Positions 1 through 8,937 of a stretch of 47,729 nucleotides of DNA are shown here, piece by piece. The DNA lies in assembly GCA_021741195.1 (NCBI GenBank), contig JAIOYL010000006.1, positions 1-47,729 of the forward strand, given 5' to 3'. The number at the start of each line of letters is the position of its first letter. Positions within the stretch are counted from its first letter, which is position 1. The stretch is from Sneathiella sp. GTDB lineage: Bacteria; Pseudomonadota; Alphaproteobacteria; Sneathiellales; Sneathiellaceae. The notes beneath the pieces were generated by a model. It was not told the DNA's origin, did not search any database, and saw nothing but the letters and a program-made list of their open reading frames with translations. The translations under genes were made by a program, and so were the position numbers.

Positions 1-405
1 GAGGAGATGCTTGAACAGCTCTCGAAATCAGGTAATGAAGGATATCCTCCCTATAACATCGAGCAGGTCGGCAAGAATGCGTTGCGCATTTCACTTGCTG
101 TTGCAGGATTCGTCGAGGACGATCTGCAGATATTACTGGAACGAAACCAACTTATCATTCATGGTAAAGGACGGGATGAATCGGGGCGCGTTTTCCTTCA
201 TCGCGGGATTGCAGCTCGTCAATTTCAGCGGAAATTTGTTCTTGCAGAAGGATTGGAAGTAACGGGCGCGGAACTGGAAAACGGTCTTTTACATATTGAT
301 TTGCAATTGCCGACGCCGAAATCAAATAGCCGACAAATTCAAATCAACAGGAAAGGACCAAAAAAGGAAATAAAAACCGTCAACCCGTCAGAACTGATTG
401 ATTGA
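1..405 (+). CDS. Small heat-shock protein, Hsp20/IbpA family (5' end outside window)
   Basis: ATP-independent holdase chaperone of the alpha-crystallin family, which binds unfolding proteins in the cytoplasm. The reading frame is open from base 1, so the gene begins before the window; the ATG at 7 is unlikely to be the true start. What remains (about 134 residues) opens with the YPPYNIE sequence that introduces the alpha-crystallin domain in IbpA-type proteins. It continues through VAGFVEDDLQI and a beta-strand-rich core containing the conserved ENGLLHIDL segment (the A-x-x-x-n-G-v-L strand). A basic, hydrophilic tail follows. The next gene is DUF1150, a pairing common in Alphaproteobacteria. 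Confidence 0.9.
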   Translation, partial: EEMLEQLSKSGNEGYPPYNIEQVGKNALRISLAVAGFVEDDLQILLERNQLIIHGKGRDESGRVFLHRGIAARQFQRKFVLAEGLEVTGAELENGLLHIDLQLPTPKSNSRQIQINRKGPKKEIKTVNPSELID

Positions 406-439
406 TTTACAATTTGGGGTCGCGTTAAGGAGTATTGAA

Positions 440-658
440 ATGCAGTATCAGGAAGCCACCCTTCGTCATTTAAGTCCGGCCGCATTCGGGATGCTGGGCT
501 CCATGGATATGGCCTATATCCGCGCCGTCAAGGAAGGCGGGACCGTTATATATCGCATTTTCGCCGCCAACGGCCAGAAGCTGGGCGAGGAAAAGACAGC
601 TGAGACAGCTCTCGTTGTCGCCCGCCAGAATGATTTCGAGGCGTTTCTCGTCAACTAG
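440..658 (+). CDS. DUF1150 family small protein
   Basis: A 72-residue protein of unknown function, recognised as DUF1150 from its pattern LRHLSPAAFGMLGSMDMAYIR followed by a short beta-rich tail ending in an acidic helix. It is usually encoded directly after small heat-shock genes in Alphaproteobacteria, as here, so a link to the heat-shock response is plausible but unproven. The ATG at 440 was chosen over upstream in-frame starts because TTAAGGAG at 425-432 is a good ribosome binding site. The gene converges on ptsN, with 22 bases between the stops. Confidence 0.8.
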   Translation: MQYQEATLRHLSPAAFGMLGSMDMAYIRAVKEGGTVIYRIFAANGQKLGEEKTAETALVVARQNDFEAFLVN

Positions 659-680
659 TCAGGCGGCGGATCGAAAGATT

Positions 681-1145
681 CTATGCGGCGGACTGGGCGC
701 CTTCCTCGGTCAGGATAGCATAGAGCGCGTCGGCGTCATGGCTGCCGCGCAACTTCTCGCATCGGCCCTTGTCACGCAGGGTGCGGGAGACACGGGCAAG
801 GGCCTTGAGATGATCCGCTCCCGCCGATTCCGGCGCTAATAGCAAAAACAGCAAATCGACAGGCAGGTTGTCCATGGAATCGAAATCGACGCCTGCGCTC
901 AGCTTGGCGAAAATCCCGTAAACATGATCAATGCCGGGAAGCTTGCCGTGCGGAATAGCAATGCCTTTGCCGATCCCCGTCGTTCCAAGCCGTTCGCGTT
1001 CTAGAAGAACATCCAGAATAGCCCGCTCGGGACAGCCAGTAACGGTTGCCGCGCGGCGCGCCAGTTCCTGTAGCGCCTGTTTCTTGCTGGTTGCTTTCAA
1101 GTCTGCGAAGACAGTTCGCGGCTGAATAAGATCACTGATTTCCAT
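681..1145 (-). CDS. ptsN: Nitrogen-regulatory PTS protein EIIA-Ntr
   Basis: EIIA component of the nitrogen phosphotransferase system. It takes phosphate from the PtsP/NPr relay and acts as a regulator (potassium uptake, nitrogen and stress signalling) rather than in sugar transport. The protein is 154 residues, the usual size. The fold is a mannitol/fructose EIIA domain; the phosphorylated histidine is expected at His66 in GIAIPHGK. The ATG at 1145 begins MEISDLI, matching the family start, and is preceded by an AGGT-type site; an in-frame start at 1178 adds an unlikely leader. It is the last gene of the rpoN-hpf-ptsN trio, a classic arrangement. Confidence 0.93.
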   Translation of the reverse strand: MEISDLIQPRTVFADLKATSKKQALQELARRAATVTGCPERAILDVLLERERLGTTGIGKGIAIPHGKLPGIDHVYGIFAKLSAGVDFDSMDNLPVDLLFLLLAPESAGADHLKALARVSRTLRDKGRCEKLRGSHDADALYAILTEEGAQSAA

Positions 1146-1190
1146 AATACCTGTGCTAACTCGTGGTTTTGATGGCAATAGGCAAGCGGG

Positions 1191-1793
1191 TTATGCGGAT
1201 TTTTCGGTTTTCTCGACCTTAGGGTCGATCCAGCCGATATTGCCATCGGGCCGCCGGTAGACAACATTCAGCCCTTTTGTCAAAGAGTTGTGGAACATCA
1301 TGGCAGGCAGGTTCGCCAGATCCATTCTCATCACAGCCTCTCCGACTGAACAATCCGGTATATTGGCGTTGCTTTCCGCAATAATGATAGGTTGCCATTC
1401 GTCCGGCGCATCGATGTCCGGCTGTTCTTCTTCGGGTTCCGGCGCCAGAACATAGCTTTGGGCGGCGAAAGTCATTTTTGCCTGATAGCGCTCCTTGCCA
1501 TGATGACTTTTTAACCGGCGCTTATAGCGGCGAAGCTGCTTTTCAATCCGCTCAGCGGCTGAATCAAAGCTGCTATAGGCATCAACATGATCGGCAGAAG
1601 CGGCGACATCAATGCCTGAACCTATATGGACACTGCATTCCGTATGGAAATTATGATTATTGCGGCTCAGAGTGACCTGTGCATCAATAGCGTTGTCGAA
1701 GTATTTGGAAACGCCGGCCTCAAGGGAAGCTTCAATATGCTCGCGAAGAGCATCGCCGACATCAATCTGCTTACCTTTAACAATCACGTGCAT
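1191..1793 (-). CDS. hpf: Ribosome hibernation promoting factor, long form
   Basis: Binds the 30S subunit in starved cells and pairs 70S ribosomes into inactive 100S dimers. About 200 residues long: the N-terminal S30AE/RaiA domain covers roughly residues 1-100, including the basic KQLRRYKRRLKSHH stretch. An acidic linker follows. The C-terminal dimerisation domain runs from about 140 to 195, with MMFHNSLTKGLNVVYRR and GNIGWIDP typical of long HPF. The start is read as ATG at 1793; a GTG directly upstream at 1796 is possible. It lies between rpoN and ptsN on the same strand, so co-transcription is likely. Confidence 0.93.
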   Translation of the reverse strand: MHVIVKGKQIDVGDALREHIEASLEAGVSKYFDNAIDAQVTLSRNNHNFHTECSVHIGSGIDVAASADHVDAYSSFDSAAERIEKQLRRYKRRLKSHHGKERYQAKMTFAAQSYVLAPEPEEEQPDIDAPDEWQPIIIAESNANIPDCSVGEAVMRMDLANLPAMMFHNSLTKGLNVVYRRPDGNIGWIDPKVEKTEKSA

Positions 1794-1953
1794 CACAAAG
1801 ATCCAATTCTAGAAGTGAAACGAATATCCGCCTAAAAATAGCGTCCTAATCCATTTGAGGGCGGGACCATAGTTTTTGCGCGTCGCAATGTCAACACGCG
1901 GTAAAAGAAACGGGAAAATGGTGTGAGGGTGGAATCATTTTCTGTATCCCCGG

Positions 1954-3507
1954 TTATGAAGCAATTAACTGCTTCTTCAATCTTCGGCGTTCTACGGAAG
2001 AGGGAATCTTCATGGCGTCACGATACTTCGCAACGGTACGCCGTGCAATATCTATCCCCTGCAACTTCATCAATTCGACGATTTTATCGTCCGAAAGAAT
2101 TCTGTTCGGCGCTTCGTCGTCGACAAGCTGCTTCAATTTATGGCGAACAGAGGCCGCAGAATGGGAATCGCCCCCGGATGTCGAATTGATGGCGGAGGTG
2201 AAAAAATACTTGAGCTCAAAGATGCCGCGAGACGTTGCCATATACTTATTTGACGTAACACGGCTTACGGTGCTCTCATGCATCGAAATCGCTTCCGCGA
2301 TTGTCTTCAGGTTAAGCGGGCGCAGAAATTCAATTCCCTGAGTGAAGAACATTTCCTGCTCTTCCACCAAGGCGCTCGCGACCTTTAGGATTGTATGCGC
2401 CCGCTGATCAAGTGATTTCACCAGCCAGTTTGCGGTATTCAGGCATTCGGAAATATATTCCTTTTCCTCTTTCTTCCGGGCTTTGGTATTGATAATGGAA
2501 TAATATCGATTGTTGACCAGGACCTTGGGAAGCGTTTCACTGTTAAGTTCAACCTGCCAGCCGCCGTCCGGACGCCGCCGGACGAAAACGTCTGGCACCA
2601 CGGTCTGCGCAACCTCACCGCCGAACTGAAGGCCGGGTTTGGGATCGAGAGCCTTGATTTCGGCAATCATCTCCCTCAGATCCTCCTGATCGACACAGCA
2701 GGCATCCAGCAGGCCTTTCAGGTTTCCTGCCGCTAGCATTTCCAGATTTTCAAGAAGCGCGGCTATGGCGGGGTCGTAGCGGTTCTTGTCTTTCAACTGT
2801 AAAGCCAGGCAGTCGGCGAGATCGCGGGCGAATACGCCGACAGGCTCCAGATTACGCAGTGCTTCAAAAACTTCCTCGACCATGTCGATCGAGCAGCCAA
2901 GGGTCCCTGCAATCTCTGTCAAGTCGCCAACAAAATACCCGGTATCGCTAACCAGATCTATGAGATAGGCGGCGATGAATTTGCGCGCTGGCGATAGTGG
3001 TAGGAGACTGAGTTGCTGGGACAGGTGATCGCGAAGCGATATATCATCACTTAGCGTATTCTCGAGATTGAGATCAGTGCCGGAAAACGAACTGCTGCCA
3101 CCTGTACTGGCGGCCAGAAATCCCGTGCTGGCGGCATCAGCGAGAGGAACGTCAATCGGGCTGTCCATCGCGGAATCGCTGGTGTAGATATTGTCGTAAT
3201 CAGTGTCGACGGAATTATTTTCGGCATCAGGCGGCGGAAAATCATCTGAAATATTGAGATCGGCAAGAGCGGGGGTATCGTCGCCGTCGCCGCCAAAATC
3301 CCCATCATTGTCAGTCTCAGGCAAATATTCACCATCTGATGCAAGGGTATCTGTGCGTTCGAGAAGGGGATTCTTCTCCAGTTCCTGCTCGACATAGGCC
3401 GCCAGATCGAGGTTGGATAGCTGCAACAGCTTGATCGCCTGCTGCAGCTGCGGTGTCATTACTAGCTGCTGACTTTGTCTTAAATCCAGTCTGGGCGTTA
3501 GCGCCAT
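1954..3507 (-). CDS. rpoN: RNA polymerase sigma-54 factor
   Basis: Alternative sigma factor for -24/-12 promoters that need an AAA+ enhancer-binding activator such as NtrC. At 517 residues it is of normal length. Region I (residues about 1-50) is the glutamine-rich activator-interacting domain with SQQLVMTPQLQQAIKLLQLS. Region II is a long acidic linker (about 55-150). The core-binding and DNA-binding domains follow, and the RpoN box ARRTVAKYRD lies at about residues 488-497. It sits 33 bases after lptB. Its presence matters here because four candidate sigma-54 promoters lie in the same window (see the sites at 15118, 27252, 29159 and 45447). Confidence 0.97.
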   Translation of the reverse strand: MALTPRLDLRQSQQLVMTPQLQQAIKLLQLSNLDLAAYVEQELEKNPLLERTDTLASDGEYLPETDNDGDFGGDGDDTPALADLNISDDFPPPDAENNSVDTDYDNIYTSDSAMDSPIDVPLADAASTGFLAASTGGSSSFSGTDLNLENTLSDDISLRDHLSQQLSLLPLSPARKFIAAYLIDLVSDTGYFVGDLTEIAGTLGCSIDMVEEVFEALRNLEPVGVFARDLADCLALQLKDKNRYDPAIAALLENLEMLAAGNLKGLLDACCVDQEDLREMIAEIKALDPKPGLQFGGEVAQTVVPDVFVRRRPDGGWQVELNSETLPKVLVNNRYYSIINTKARKKEEKEYISECLNTANWLVKSLDQRAHTILKVASALVEEQEMFFTQGIEFLRPLNLKTIAEAISMHESTVSRVTSNKYMATSRGIFELKYFFTSAINSTSGGDSHSAASVRHKLKQLVDDEAPNRILSDDKIVELMKLQGIDIARRTVAKYRDAMKIPSSVERRRLKKQLIAS

Positions 3508-3540
3508 TATAATTCCCGATCCCTGCCAATCTCCAAAACT

Positions 3541-4326
3541 CTAGAGATTGAAGCGATCCCCCAAGTAAACGCGTCTCACTCCCTCATCCGAAACGATCTC
3601 GGAGGGGATGCCTTCCTTTATGACACGGCCTTCGTTAAGAATATATGCACGGTCGATGATATCAAGCGTTTCACGAACATTATGCTCGGTGATCAGGACC
3701 CCGATCCCGCGATCCTTGAGATGGGAAACCAGATCACGAATATCGCCGACAGCGATGGGATCGATGCCGGCCAAGGGTTCATCAAGCATAATATAGTTGG
3801 GCTTGCCAGCAAGTGCGCGGGCAATTTCAACGCGCCGCCGCTCGCCTCCAGAGAGCGCGATGGCCGGGGTCCGGCGGAGATGAGAGATGGAGAATTCAGC
3901 AAGCAGGCTTTCGAGCATATTTTCGCGTTTTTCCCGAACCGGCTCGATCAGTTCCAGAATGGCGCGTATATTCTGTTCAACATTCATCCCTCTAAAAATC
4001 GAGGCTTCCTGCGGCAGGTATCCGATGCCAAGGCGTGCGCGGCGATACATAGGAAGATCGGTGACATCCCGGCCATCAAGGAAAATCGTTCCGTAATCGG
4101 GATTTAGCAGGCCGCACATGATATAAAAGCTGGTGGTCTTGCCGGCACCGTTCGGGCCCAGCAACCCAACCGCCTCGCCCCGATTAACGGTGAGGTCGAC
4201 ACCGCGCAGGATAGGGCGTTTTCTGAACGATTTACCAATGTTCTGGGCTCTCAGGCCGGTATTTTCAGCAACCAGTCGCGGTCCCAAGTCCGCCTCATTT
4301 GTCCCTATTGTCATTGGCGCTCTCAA
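3541..4326 (-). CDS. lptB: LPS export ABC transporter ATP-binding protein
   Basis: Cytoplasmic ATPase that drives the LptB2FG complex, pulling lipopolysaccharide from the inner membrane onto the LptC/LptA bridge. It has 261 residues: Walker A GPNGAGKT at about 57-64, ABC signature LSGGE at about 158, Walker B ending in the catalytic glutamate of MLDEP at about 180-184, and the switch histidine near 215. The C-terminal YLGDRFNL is typical of LptB. An N-terminal extension of about 20 residues before the first strand suggests that an internal start (Met5) may be used. It lies next to lptA, 7 bases apart; lptF and lptG are not in the window. Confidence 0.95.
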   Translation of the reverse strand: MRAPMTIGTNEADLGPRLVAENTGLRAQNIGKSFRKRPILRGVDLTVNRGEAVGLLGPNGAGKTTSFYIMCGLLNPDYGTIFLDGRDVTDLPMYRRARLGIGYLPQEASIFRGMNVEQNIRAILELIEPVREKRENMLESLLAEFSISHLRRTPAIALSGGERRRVEIARALAGKPNYIMLDEPLAGIDPIAVGDIRDLVSHLKDRGIGVLITEHNVRETLDIIDRAYILNEGRVIKEGIPSEIVSDEGVRRVYLGDRFNL

Positions 4327-4333
4327 CTTTACT

Positions 4334-4891
4334 CTACTCGTTGGTCTTTTGCTCAGGAATAAATATTCCCTTTACGCGGCCCTTACTTCCTTCGCTCACG
4401 GGGCCACCCTCGACCCGGCTCTTTCCGGTGACAAGATTCAAGGTCATTTTGTCCCCTCGTAGCACGTTCTTTCCCTGGGTTAATACCACATTTCCCTGAA
4501 GATCAATGTGTTTATTCGTGACGTCGTAAACGCCCCAGTCGCCCTGCGCGGTTTCGCGCGGGCTGGAAAGGAAGACCTTGCCGGTCGCGTCGATCTGGCG
4601 GATATTGGCCGGAGCGCCGCTTGTTGAGGATTTACTGTCGGAATAATGCACAACGAGCTTGTTCGCCCGCATTCTGATTTCCCCCTGTTCCACTTGCACA
4701 TTACCTTCGAAAATGGCGAGTTGCTTGGCTTGCTGAACTTCCAGCGAGTCCGCCGTAATCTCAAGAGGCTGATTTGTGTCGAAGGTGCCGCCGCTTAGTG
4801 CGGACTGAGCGCTTGCCGCAGAACTAATTCCCACACAAACGAACATTGCAGCGACGGCCAATAGGTTTGTTTTTCTGATCAGCCTGCGCAT
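4334..4891 (-). CDS. lptA: LPS transport periplasmic protein LptA
   Basis: Periplasmic bridge protein that carries lipopolysaccharide from LptC to LptD. It is 185 residues with a clear Sec signal peptide (positive start MRRLIRK, then a hydrophobic core, cleavage expected after SAASA near residue 28). An OstA/LptA beta-jellyroll domain follows, recognisable from [34 protein letters not shown] and the repeat-like [18 protein letters not shown]. The gene lies between lptC (27 bases upstream) and lptB (7 bases downstream) on the minus strand. Confidence 0.93.
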   Translation of the reverse strand: MRRLIRKTNLLAVAAMFVCVGISSAASAQSALSGGTFDTNQPLEITADSLEVQQAKQLAIFEGNVQVEQGEIRMRANKLVVHYSDSKSSTSGAPANIRQIDATGKVFLSSPRETAQGDWGVYDVTNKHIDLQGNVVLTQGKNVLRGDKMTLNLVTGKSRVEGGPVSEGSKGRVKGIFIPEQKTNE

Positions 4892-4918
4892 GCGGAATTC
4901 TGTCCATGGTTCATTAGT

Positions 4919-5596
4919 TTAGGGATTGATCGTAAGTTTGACATTGCCTTCAAAACGTATGTTACCAGTTAATTGGCTGGCGGCAAGGCTATCGGCTTCG
5001 ATGGCTCCAAGCGGGCCGTGGCCTTTGAGGGGATTAGGGCTATGGATCGTTCGTTTTTTTAGATCGACCTTGGCAGACTGGGCCGTCATTTGATTGCCAC
5101 TGTCGCTGGAGATGCTGATCTCGCCGTTCAGATCAAGCAGCCCGGTTTCTGTATCCAGTTCGCCACTTGGCGCAGATATTGAAATCCAGTCACCGGATTT
5201 AAGAGTAATATCCGCCTGTAGGTTCTTAAGGATTACCATAGAGCCGGTCGCTTTTTTTTGTGTGGCTGTATCCGCTGTGACAACATAATGCCGGTCGCTG
5301 AGGTCGCTGGCGACATACTGGGGGTTTTTCATGGTCAGGCCATCATCTGAAAGCGTGACATCCGCATAATCAAGCGTAAACCCTTCTTCCTTTTCAAGAT
5401 TGGGCAGGATGAAAGCAAGGCCAACGAGAAGGATGGCAAGTCCTAAAAGAATAAATTTTATAATCGCGACGAAATGGCTGTAGCGCGCGTTGAACTTCAT
5501 TTCGGCGAAGCTGGGTGTTCCAATAAAATCCCGCGCGCCGGAGAGAGTCTCGCCAGTGATTTTATCGTCCGGAGATAGGGCGTCTGCCGGTTTCAT
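4919..5596 (-). CDS. lptC: LPS export protein LptC
   Basis: Inner-membrane anchored member of the Lpt bridge that receives lipopolysaccharide from LptB2FG and passes it to LptA. It is 226 residues from the ATG at 5596: a hydrophilic N-terminal tail of about 50 residues, one membrane segment (FILLGLAILLVGLAFIL, about 63-79), then an OstA-like beta domain in the periplasm. The ATG lies four bases beyond the kdsD stop, which supports this start; the open frame continues upstream only inside kdsD. Placement between kdsD and lptA is the common order. Confidence 0.9.
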   Translation of the reverse strand: MKPADALSPDDKITGETLSGARDFIGTPSFAEMKFNARYSHFVAIIKFILLGLAILLVGLAFILPNLEKEEGFTLDYADVTLSDDGLTMKNPQYVASDLSDRHYVVTADTATQKKATGSMVILKNLQADITLKSGDWISISAPSGELDTETGLLDLNGEISISSDSGNQMTAQSAKVDLKKRTIHSPNPLKGHGPLGAIEADSLAASQLTGNIRFEGNVKLTINP

Positions 5597-5600
5597 TTCT

Positions 5601-6602
5601 TTACATGACCCCGCTGCGCAGGCAGTCGTGGACGCTGATGATGCCGATAGCAAGGTTCTTTTTCGTGACAAACAGGCAGGTGATCCCGTTAAAGCCTGTG
5701 GAGTTCATTTTCGCCAGCGCTTCGCCCGCTAGCGCCTTGGGTGAAATGGTTTGCGGATTTCGGGTCATGACTTCGCTGACCTGCTTGTCCAACAAATCCG
5801 CGCCCATATGGCGGCGAAGGTCGCCATCGGTGATGATCCCGATCAGGGCCTGGTTATCGTCCAGAATCCCGACACAGCCGAAGCTTTTCGCGGAAATCTC
5901 TATCAGGGCTTCACTCATCCGTGTATTTTGATGCTTGAGCGGCATAGCGTCCCCGGTGTGCATGAGGTCCTCGACCTTGATCAGGGATCCGCCAAGCTTT
6001 CCGCCGGGATGAAAGACGCGGAACTGCTCTGCATCAAATCCCTTGCGCGAAAGCAGCGCCACGGCGAGCGCATCGCCGAGTGCCAGCGCCATTGTTGTTG
6101 ACGTTGTTGGGGCGAGGCCCATCGGGCAGGCCTCCGGTGCCGGTGGCAATACTAGAACGGCATCTGCACGCCGCCCAAGCGTGCTCTCTGCGTTGCCGAC
6201 AATGGCAATAAGGGGAATGTTAAACCGCCGTGTATAGGCGATGATATCGCTCAACTCCTTCGTGCCGCCCGAGTTTGAGAGACATAAAACAACATCGCTT
6301 TTGGTGATCATGCCGAGATCGCCATGGCTCGCTTCGGCGGGATGGACGAATTGCGCGGGCGTGCCGGTTGAGGCAAGAGTGGCGGCGATCTTGTTCCCGA
6401 TATGGCCATTTTTTCCCATACCGCTGACGATAACCCGACCAGTTGCCCTTGAAATAAAATCGAGGGCTTTGACAAATTCCCCGTCAAGGTCCTCGAGGAG
6501 CTGCAATAATGCGTCAGCCTCGATTTTCAGGACATTGCGGGCGGTAACAAGATCGAGGCTTTCATCTGCCCTGGCGGTTACCGCTTGTTTTGAAATTGTC
6601 AT
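5601..6602 (-). CDS. kdsD: Arabinose-5-phosphate isomerase (KdsD/KpsF)
   Basis: Converts ribulose-5-phosphate to arabinose-5-phosphate, the first step to Kdo in the lipopolysaccharide core. It is 333 residues from the ATG at 6602. The N-terminal SIS domain (about 45-180) contains GMGKNGHIGNKIAATLASTG and the CLSNSGGTKEL phosphosugar site. Two CBS domains follow (about 210-333). An in-frame extension to 6860 overlaps rnd and reads as non-coding, so the shorter start was chosen. It is directly upstream of lptC. Confidence 0.93.
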   Translation of the reverse strand: MTISKQAVTARADESLDLVTARNVLKIEADALLQLLEDLDGEFVKALDFISRATGRVIVSGMGKNGHIGNKIAATLASTGTPAQFVHPAEASHGDLGMITKSDVVLCLSNSGGTKELSDIIAYTRRFNIPLIAIVGNAESTLGRRADAVLVLPPAPEACPMGLAPTTSTTMALALGDALAVALLSRKGFDAEQFRVFHPGGKLGGSLIKVEDLMHTGDAMPLKHQNTRMSEALIEISAKSFGCVGILDDNQALIGIITDGDLRRHMGADLLDKQVSEVMTRNPQTISPKALAGEALAKMNSTGFNGITCLFVTKKNLAIGIISVHDCLRSGVM

Positions 6603-6735
6603 TAACTGTTCCGTCGTTTTCTCGCATATCCCGGCATCAAATTTGCCAGACTGACTCCATTGCGCCGAACCTCCTAAATATATAAGAAATTCCGCCTTCT
6701 TAACAAGGTTAATAGCACTTCCCGCCGGCTTGCTG

Positions 6736-7350
6736 TCAACTATGTGCGAAGATATCGGTTTCCGCCCAGCCTTCCAAATCCAATTCTGCCCGAACCGGCA
6801 GAAACTCGAAACAGTGTGCCGCCAATTCGCTGCGTCCTTCGCGGGCCAGCATTTCGTCAAGCTTGCCCCTCAGTTGGTGCAGATAGAGGACGTCGGAAGC
6901 CGCATATTCAAGCTGTGCAGCGGTGAGCTCATCGGCACCCCAGTCAGAAGACTGCTGTTGCTTCGATATATCGATGCCAAGTATTTCCTGACATAGGTTT
7001 TTCAGGCCGTGCCGGTCCGTAAAGGTCCGCACCAGCCGGGATGCGATCTTTGTGCAGTAGATCGGCATGCAGGTGACACCGAGGTAATATTTCAGGACAG
7101 CAATGTCAAAACGGCCGTAATGGAAAATCTTGAGCCGTTCCGGATCACCCAGCTGGGCGACAAGATTGGGAGCGTCATAACTTGAGCCGTCAAATTTCAC
7201 GAGATGAGCGTCACCGTCTCCAGCGGAAAGTTGGATGAGACATAAACGGTCGCGGTGCGGCAGCAGACCCATGGTCTCGCTATCAACGGCAATGACGTTA
7301 CCAAGATCGATATCCGAGGGAAGGTCTCCGTGATGCAGAAAAATAGCCAT
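6736..7350 (-). CDS. rnd: Ribonuclease D-type 3'-5' exonuclease (short form)
   Basis: DEDDy-family 3'-5' exoribonuclease, presumed to trim tRNA and other RNA 3' ends. It is 204 residues, about half the size of E. coli RNase D, because only the catalytic domain is present and no HRDC domain. The catalytic acids are Asp23 and Glu25 (AVDSETMGL), Asp82 (GRFDIAVL), and the Tyr149/Asp153 pair (LEYAASDVLYL). A strong ribosome binding site, GGAGGATGAA, precedes the ATG at 7350. The short form is usual in Alphaproteobacteria. It heads the minus-strand run towards kdsD and the lpt genes. Confidence 0.9.
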   Translation of the reverse strand: MAIFLHHGDLPSDIDLGNVIAVDSETMGLLPHRDRLCLIQLSAGDGDAHLVKFDGSSYDAPNLVAQLGDPERLKIFHYGRFDIAVLKYYLGVTCMPIYCTKIASRLVRTFTDRHGLKNLCQEILGIDISKQQQSSDWGADELTAAQLEYAASDVLYLHQLRGKLDEMLAREGRSELAAHCFEFLPVRAELDLEGWAETDIFAHS

Positions 7351-7416
7351 TTCATCCTCCGATAACGGTCAGGTCGTGAATGATAAGGCGCAACCGTAAA
7401 AATTATGTTGAAGAGT

Positions 7417-7503
7417 TGGTGCCCAGGAGAAGACTCGAACTTCCACTTCCATACAGAAACTAGCACCTGAAGCTAGCGCGTCTACCAATTCCGCCACCTG
7501 GGC
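7417..7503 (-). tRNA. tRNA-Leu (anticodon CAG)
   Basis: An 87-base class II tRNA on the minus strand including an encoded CCA. The acceptor stem GCCCAGG (7497-7503) pairs with CCTGGGC (7421-7427). The D-arm GGCGGAATTGGTAGACGC is typical of tRNA-Leu. The anticodon stem-loop is CTAGC-TTCAGGT-GCTAG, giving anticodon CAG. There is a variable arm of leucine type, and the T-arm contains GTTCGAGTC. Confidence 0.97.
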
Positions 7504-7683
7504 AACTCATCGATGCCTCTGATATAAAGCGCATCACCGGATGTCAACAAACTTCGTCAAAAGATTTCAAGTATTTTTCAGGTTTGCTCTTGGCGTGGGT
7601 TCGTTAAGCGGGTAGATAATTCCTAGATTATTGGCGAAGACGCGCAATTGACCGGATTTGCGCGCGAATAGAAGGACAAGGGA

Positions 7684-8637
7684 ATGTCGGGTCATTTGAT
7701 TACCATTTTCGGAGGTTCCGGCTTTATCGGTCGTCATCTGGTGGGCCGCCTGGCGGCAAAAGGCTATCAGATCCGCCTCGCCGTTCGCGATCCTGAAAGC
7801 GCGACACAGCTGATGACACAGGGAAATGTTGGCCAGATCGTCGGCTTCAAGACAAATGTCCGCGACCAGCGCTCAGTGGAGAAGGCAGTCGCTGGCGCTG
7901 ATATTGTCATAAACCTTGTTGGTATTCTTTATGAAAAGGGCGCCCAGAATTTCGGTCGTATTCATGTTGACGCGGCGGAACGGATCGCCGCCGCCGCGAA
8001 AGCGGCCGGCGCGACACAGCTTATCCATATGTCCGCCCTTGGCGCGAGCCGGGAGCATGAGGCTGGCTACGCCCGCAGCAAGGCGGTTGGTGAGGAATTG
8101 GCGGCGAAGGAGTTTCCGGGCGCAACGATTCTCAGGCCTTCCGTTGTTTTCGGTCGGGATGATGATTTCTTCAACCGTTTCGCGAGCATCCTTTCCCTCG
8201 CGCCTGTTTTTCCACTCTCCGATGGCGGTAAATCGAAAATGCAGCCAATCTGGGTCGAGGATCTGGAGGATGCGATTGTCCGCATAATTGAAACACCGGC
8301 GCAGCAGGGGAAGGTCTGGGAACTGACAGGGCCGGACGCCTATAGTTTCCATGAACTGGTGCAAAAGGTTCTCGACTTTACGGGACGGAAATGCTTGTTG
8401 GTTCCAGTGCCGTCGAGCCTGATGTCGGTTATGGCTATTTTCATGAATTTGGCGCCAGGGCGCCCGCAGCTCACGCCGGATCAGGTGAAGTTGCTCAAAA
8501 CGGACAACGTCGCCAGCGGTCGCTATCCCAATCTCAAGGATCTTGGCATCGTTCCCGCTACCATTGATGCCGTCGTTCCGGAATATCTCACGCGCTATAA
8601 AAGAGGCGGCGGTTTGCAATCAGCCACAGTAAGTTAG
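7684..8637 (+). CDS. Complex I NDUFA9-like NAD(P)-binding protein
   Basis: Extended short-chain dehydrogenase-type protein of 317 residues. In Alphaproteobacteria this family is annotated as homologous to the mitochondrial complex I accessory subunit NDUFA9. The N-terminal Rossmann motif is FGGSGFIGRHLV (about residues 9-20). It is followed by AVRDPES, a VINLVGILYEKG segment that is characteristic of the NDUFA9 group, and YARSKAVGEE with the Tyr/Lys pair. An atypical SDR active site makes a cofactor-binding or assembly role more likely than a known dehydrogenase reaction. The start has an AAGGACAAGGG site just upstream. It stands alone between tRNA-Leu and gltD. Confidence 0.85.
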   Translation: MSGHLITIFGGSGFIGRHLVGRLAAKGYQIRLAVRDPESATQLMTQGNVGQIVGFKTNVRDQRSVEKAVAGADIVINLVGILYEKGAQNFGRIHVDAAERIAAAAKAAGATQLIHMSALGASREHEAGYARSKAVGEELAAKEFPGATILRPSVVFGRDDDFFNRFASILSLAPVFPLSDGGKSKMQPIWVEDLEDAIVRIIETPAQQGKVWELTGPDAYSFHELVQKVLDFTGRKCLLVPVPSSLMSVMAIFMNLAPGRPQLTPDQVKLLKTDNVASGRYPNLKDLGIVPATIDAVVPEYLTRYKRGGGLQSATVS

Positions 8638-8713
8638 TTCCGTTTCGGAACTAATTTCTCGAATATCTTTGAGCGCAATGCCGAATGCGGTGCGGAGTCA
8701 GCTAAAGATTAAT

Positions 8714-8742
8714 AATTTATGTCAGTAATTATGACATAAATT
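8714..8742 (+). repeat. Perfect 11-bp inverted repeat followed by a T run
   Basis: AATTTATGTCA (8714-8724) and its exact complement (8732-8742) flank a 7-base spacer, gtaatta, whose centre is itself palindromic. GATTTTTTTG follows at once, so on the plus strand this may end the NDUFA9-like transcript. The stem is AT-rich for a terminator. Symmetry and position about 195 bases before gltD also fit a regulator binding site. The two readings cannot be separated by eye. Confidence 0.5.
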
Positions 8743-8937
8743 GATTTTTTTGCTGGCTTTTCTGTAATAATTGGGCTATTCAGAATTTCCTGTCAGCGGC
8801 ATTTCCAGTAGCTTTATTGCCGTAATGGACAGACGTTGGGGTGCTGATCCGCTCATGGCGGGATTTCGCGGAAGATTAATTTGTAATTTGTAACAAAAAG
8901 ACGAACCTGCAATGCCGGGTCCGGTTGGGAACGCCTG

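Noticed and set aside
6603-6860. N-terminal extension of KdsD by 86 residues
   Set aside because: It overlaps rnd, is unlike any KdsD start, and the ATG at 6602 fits the family.
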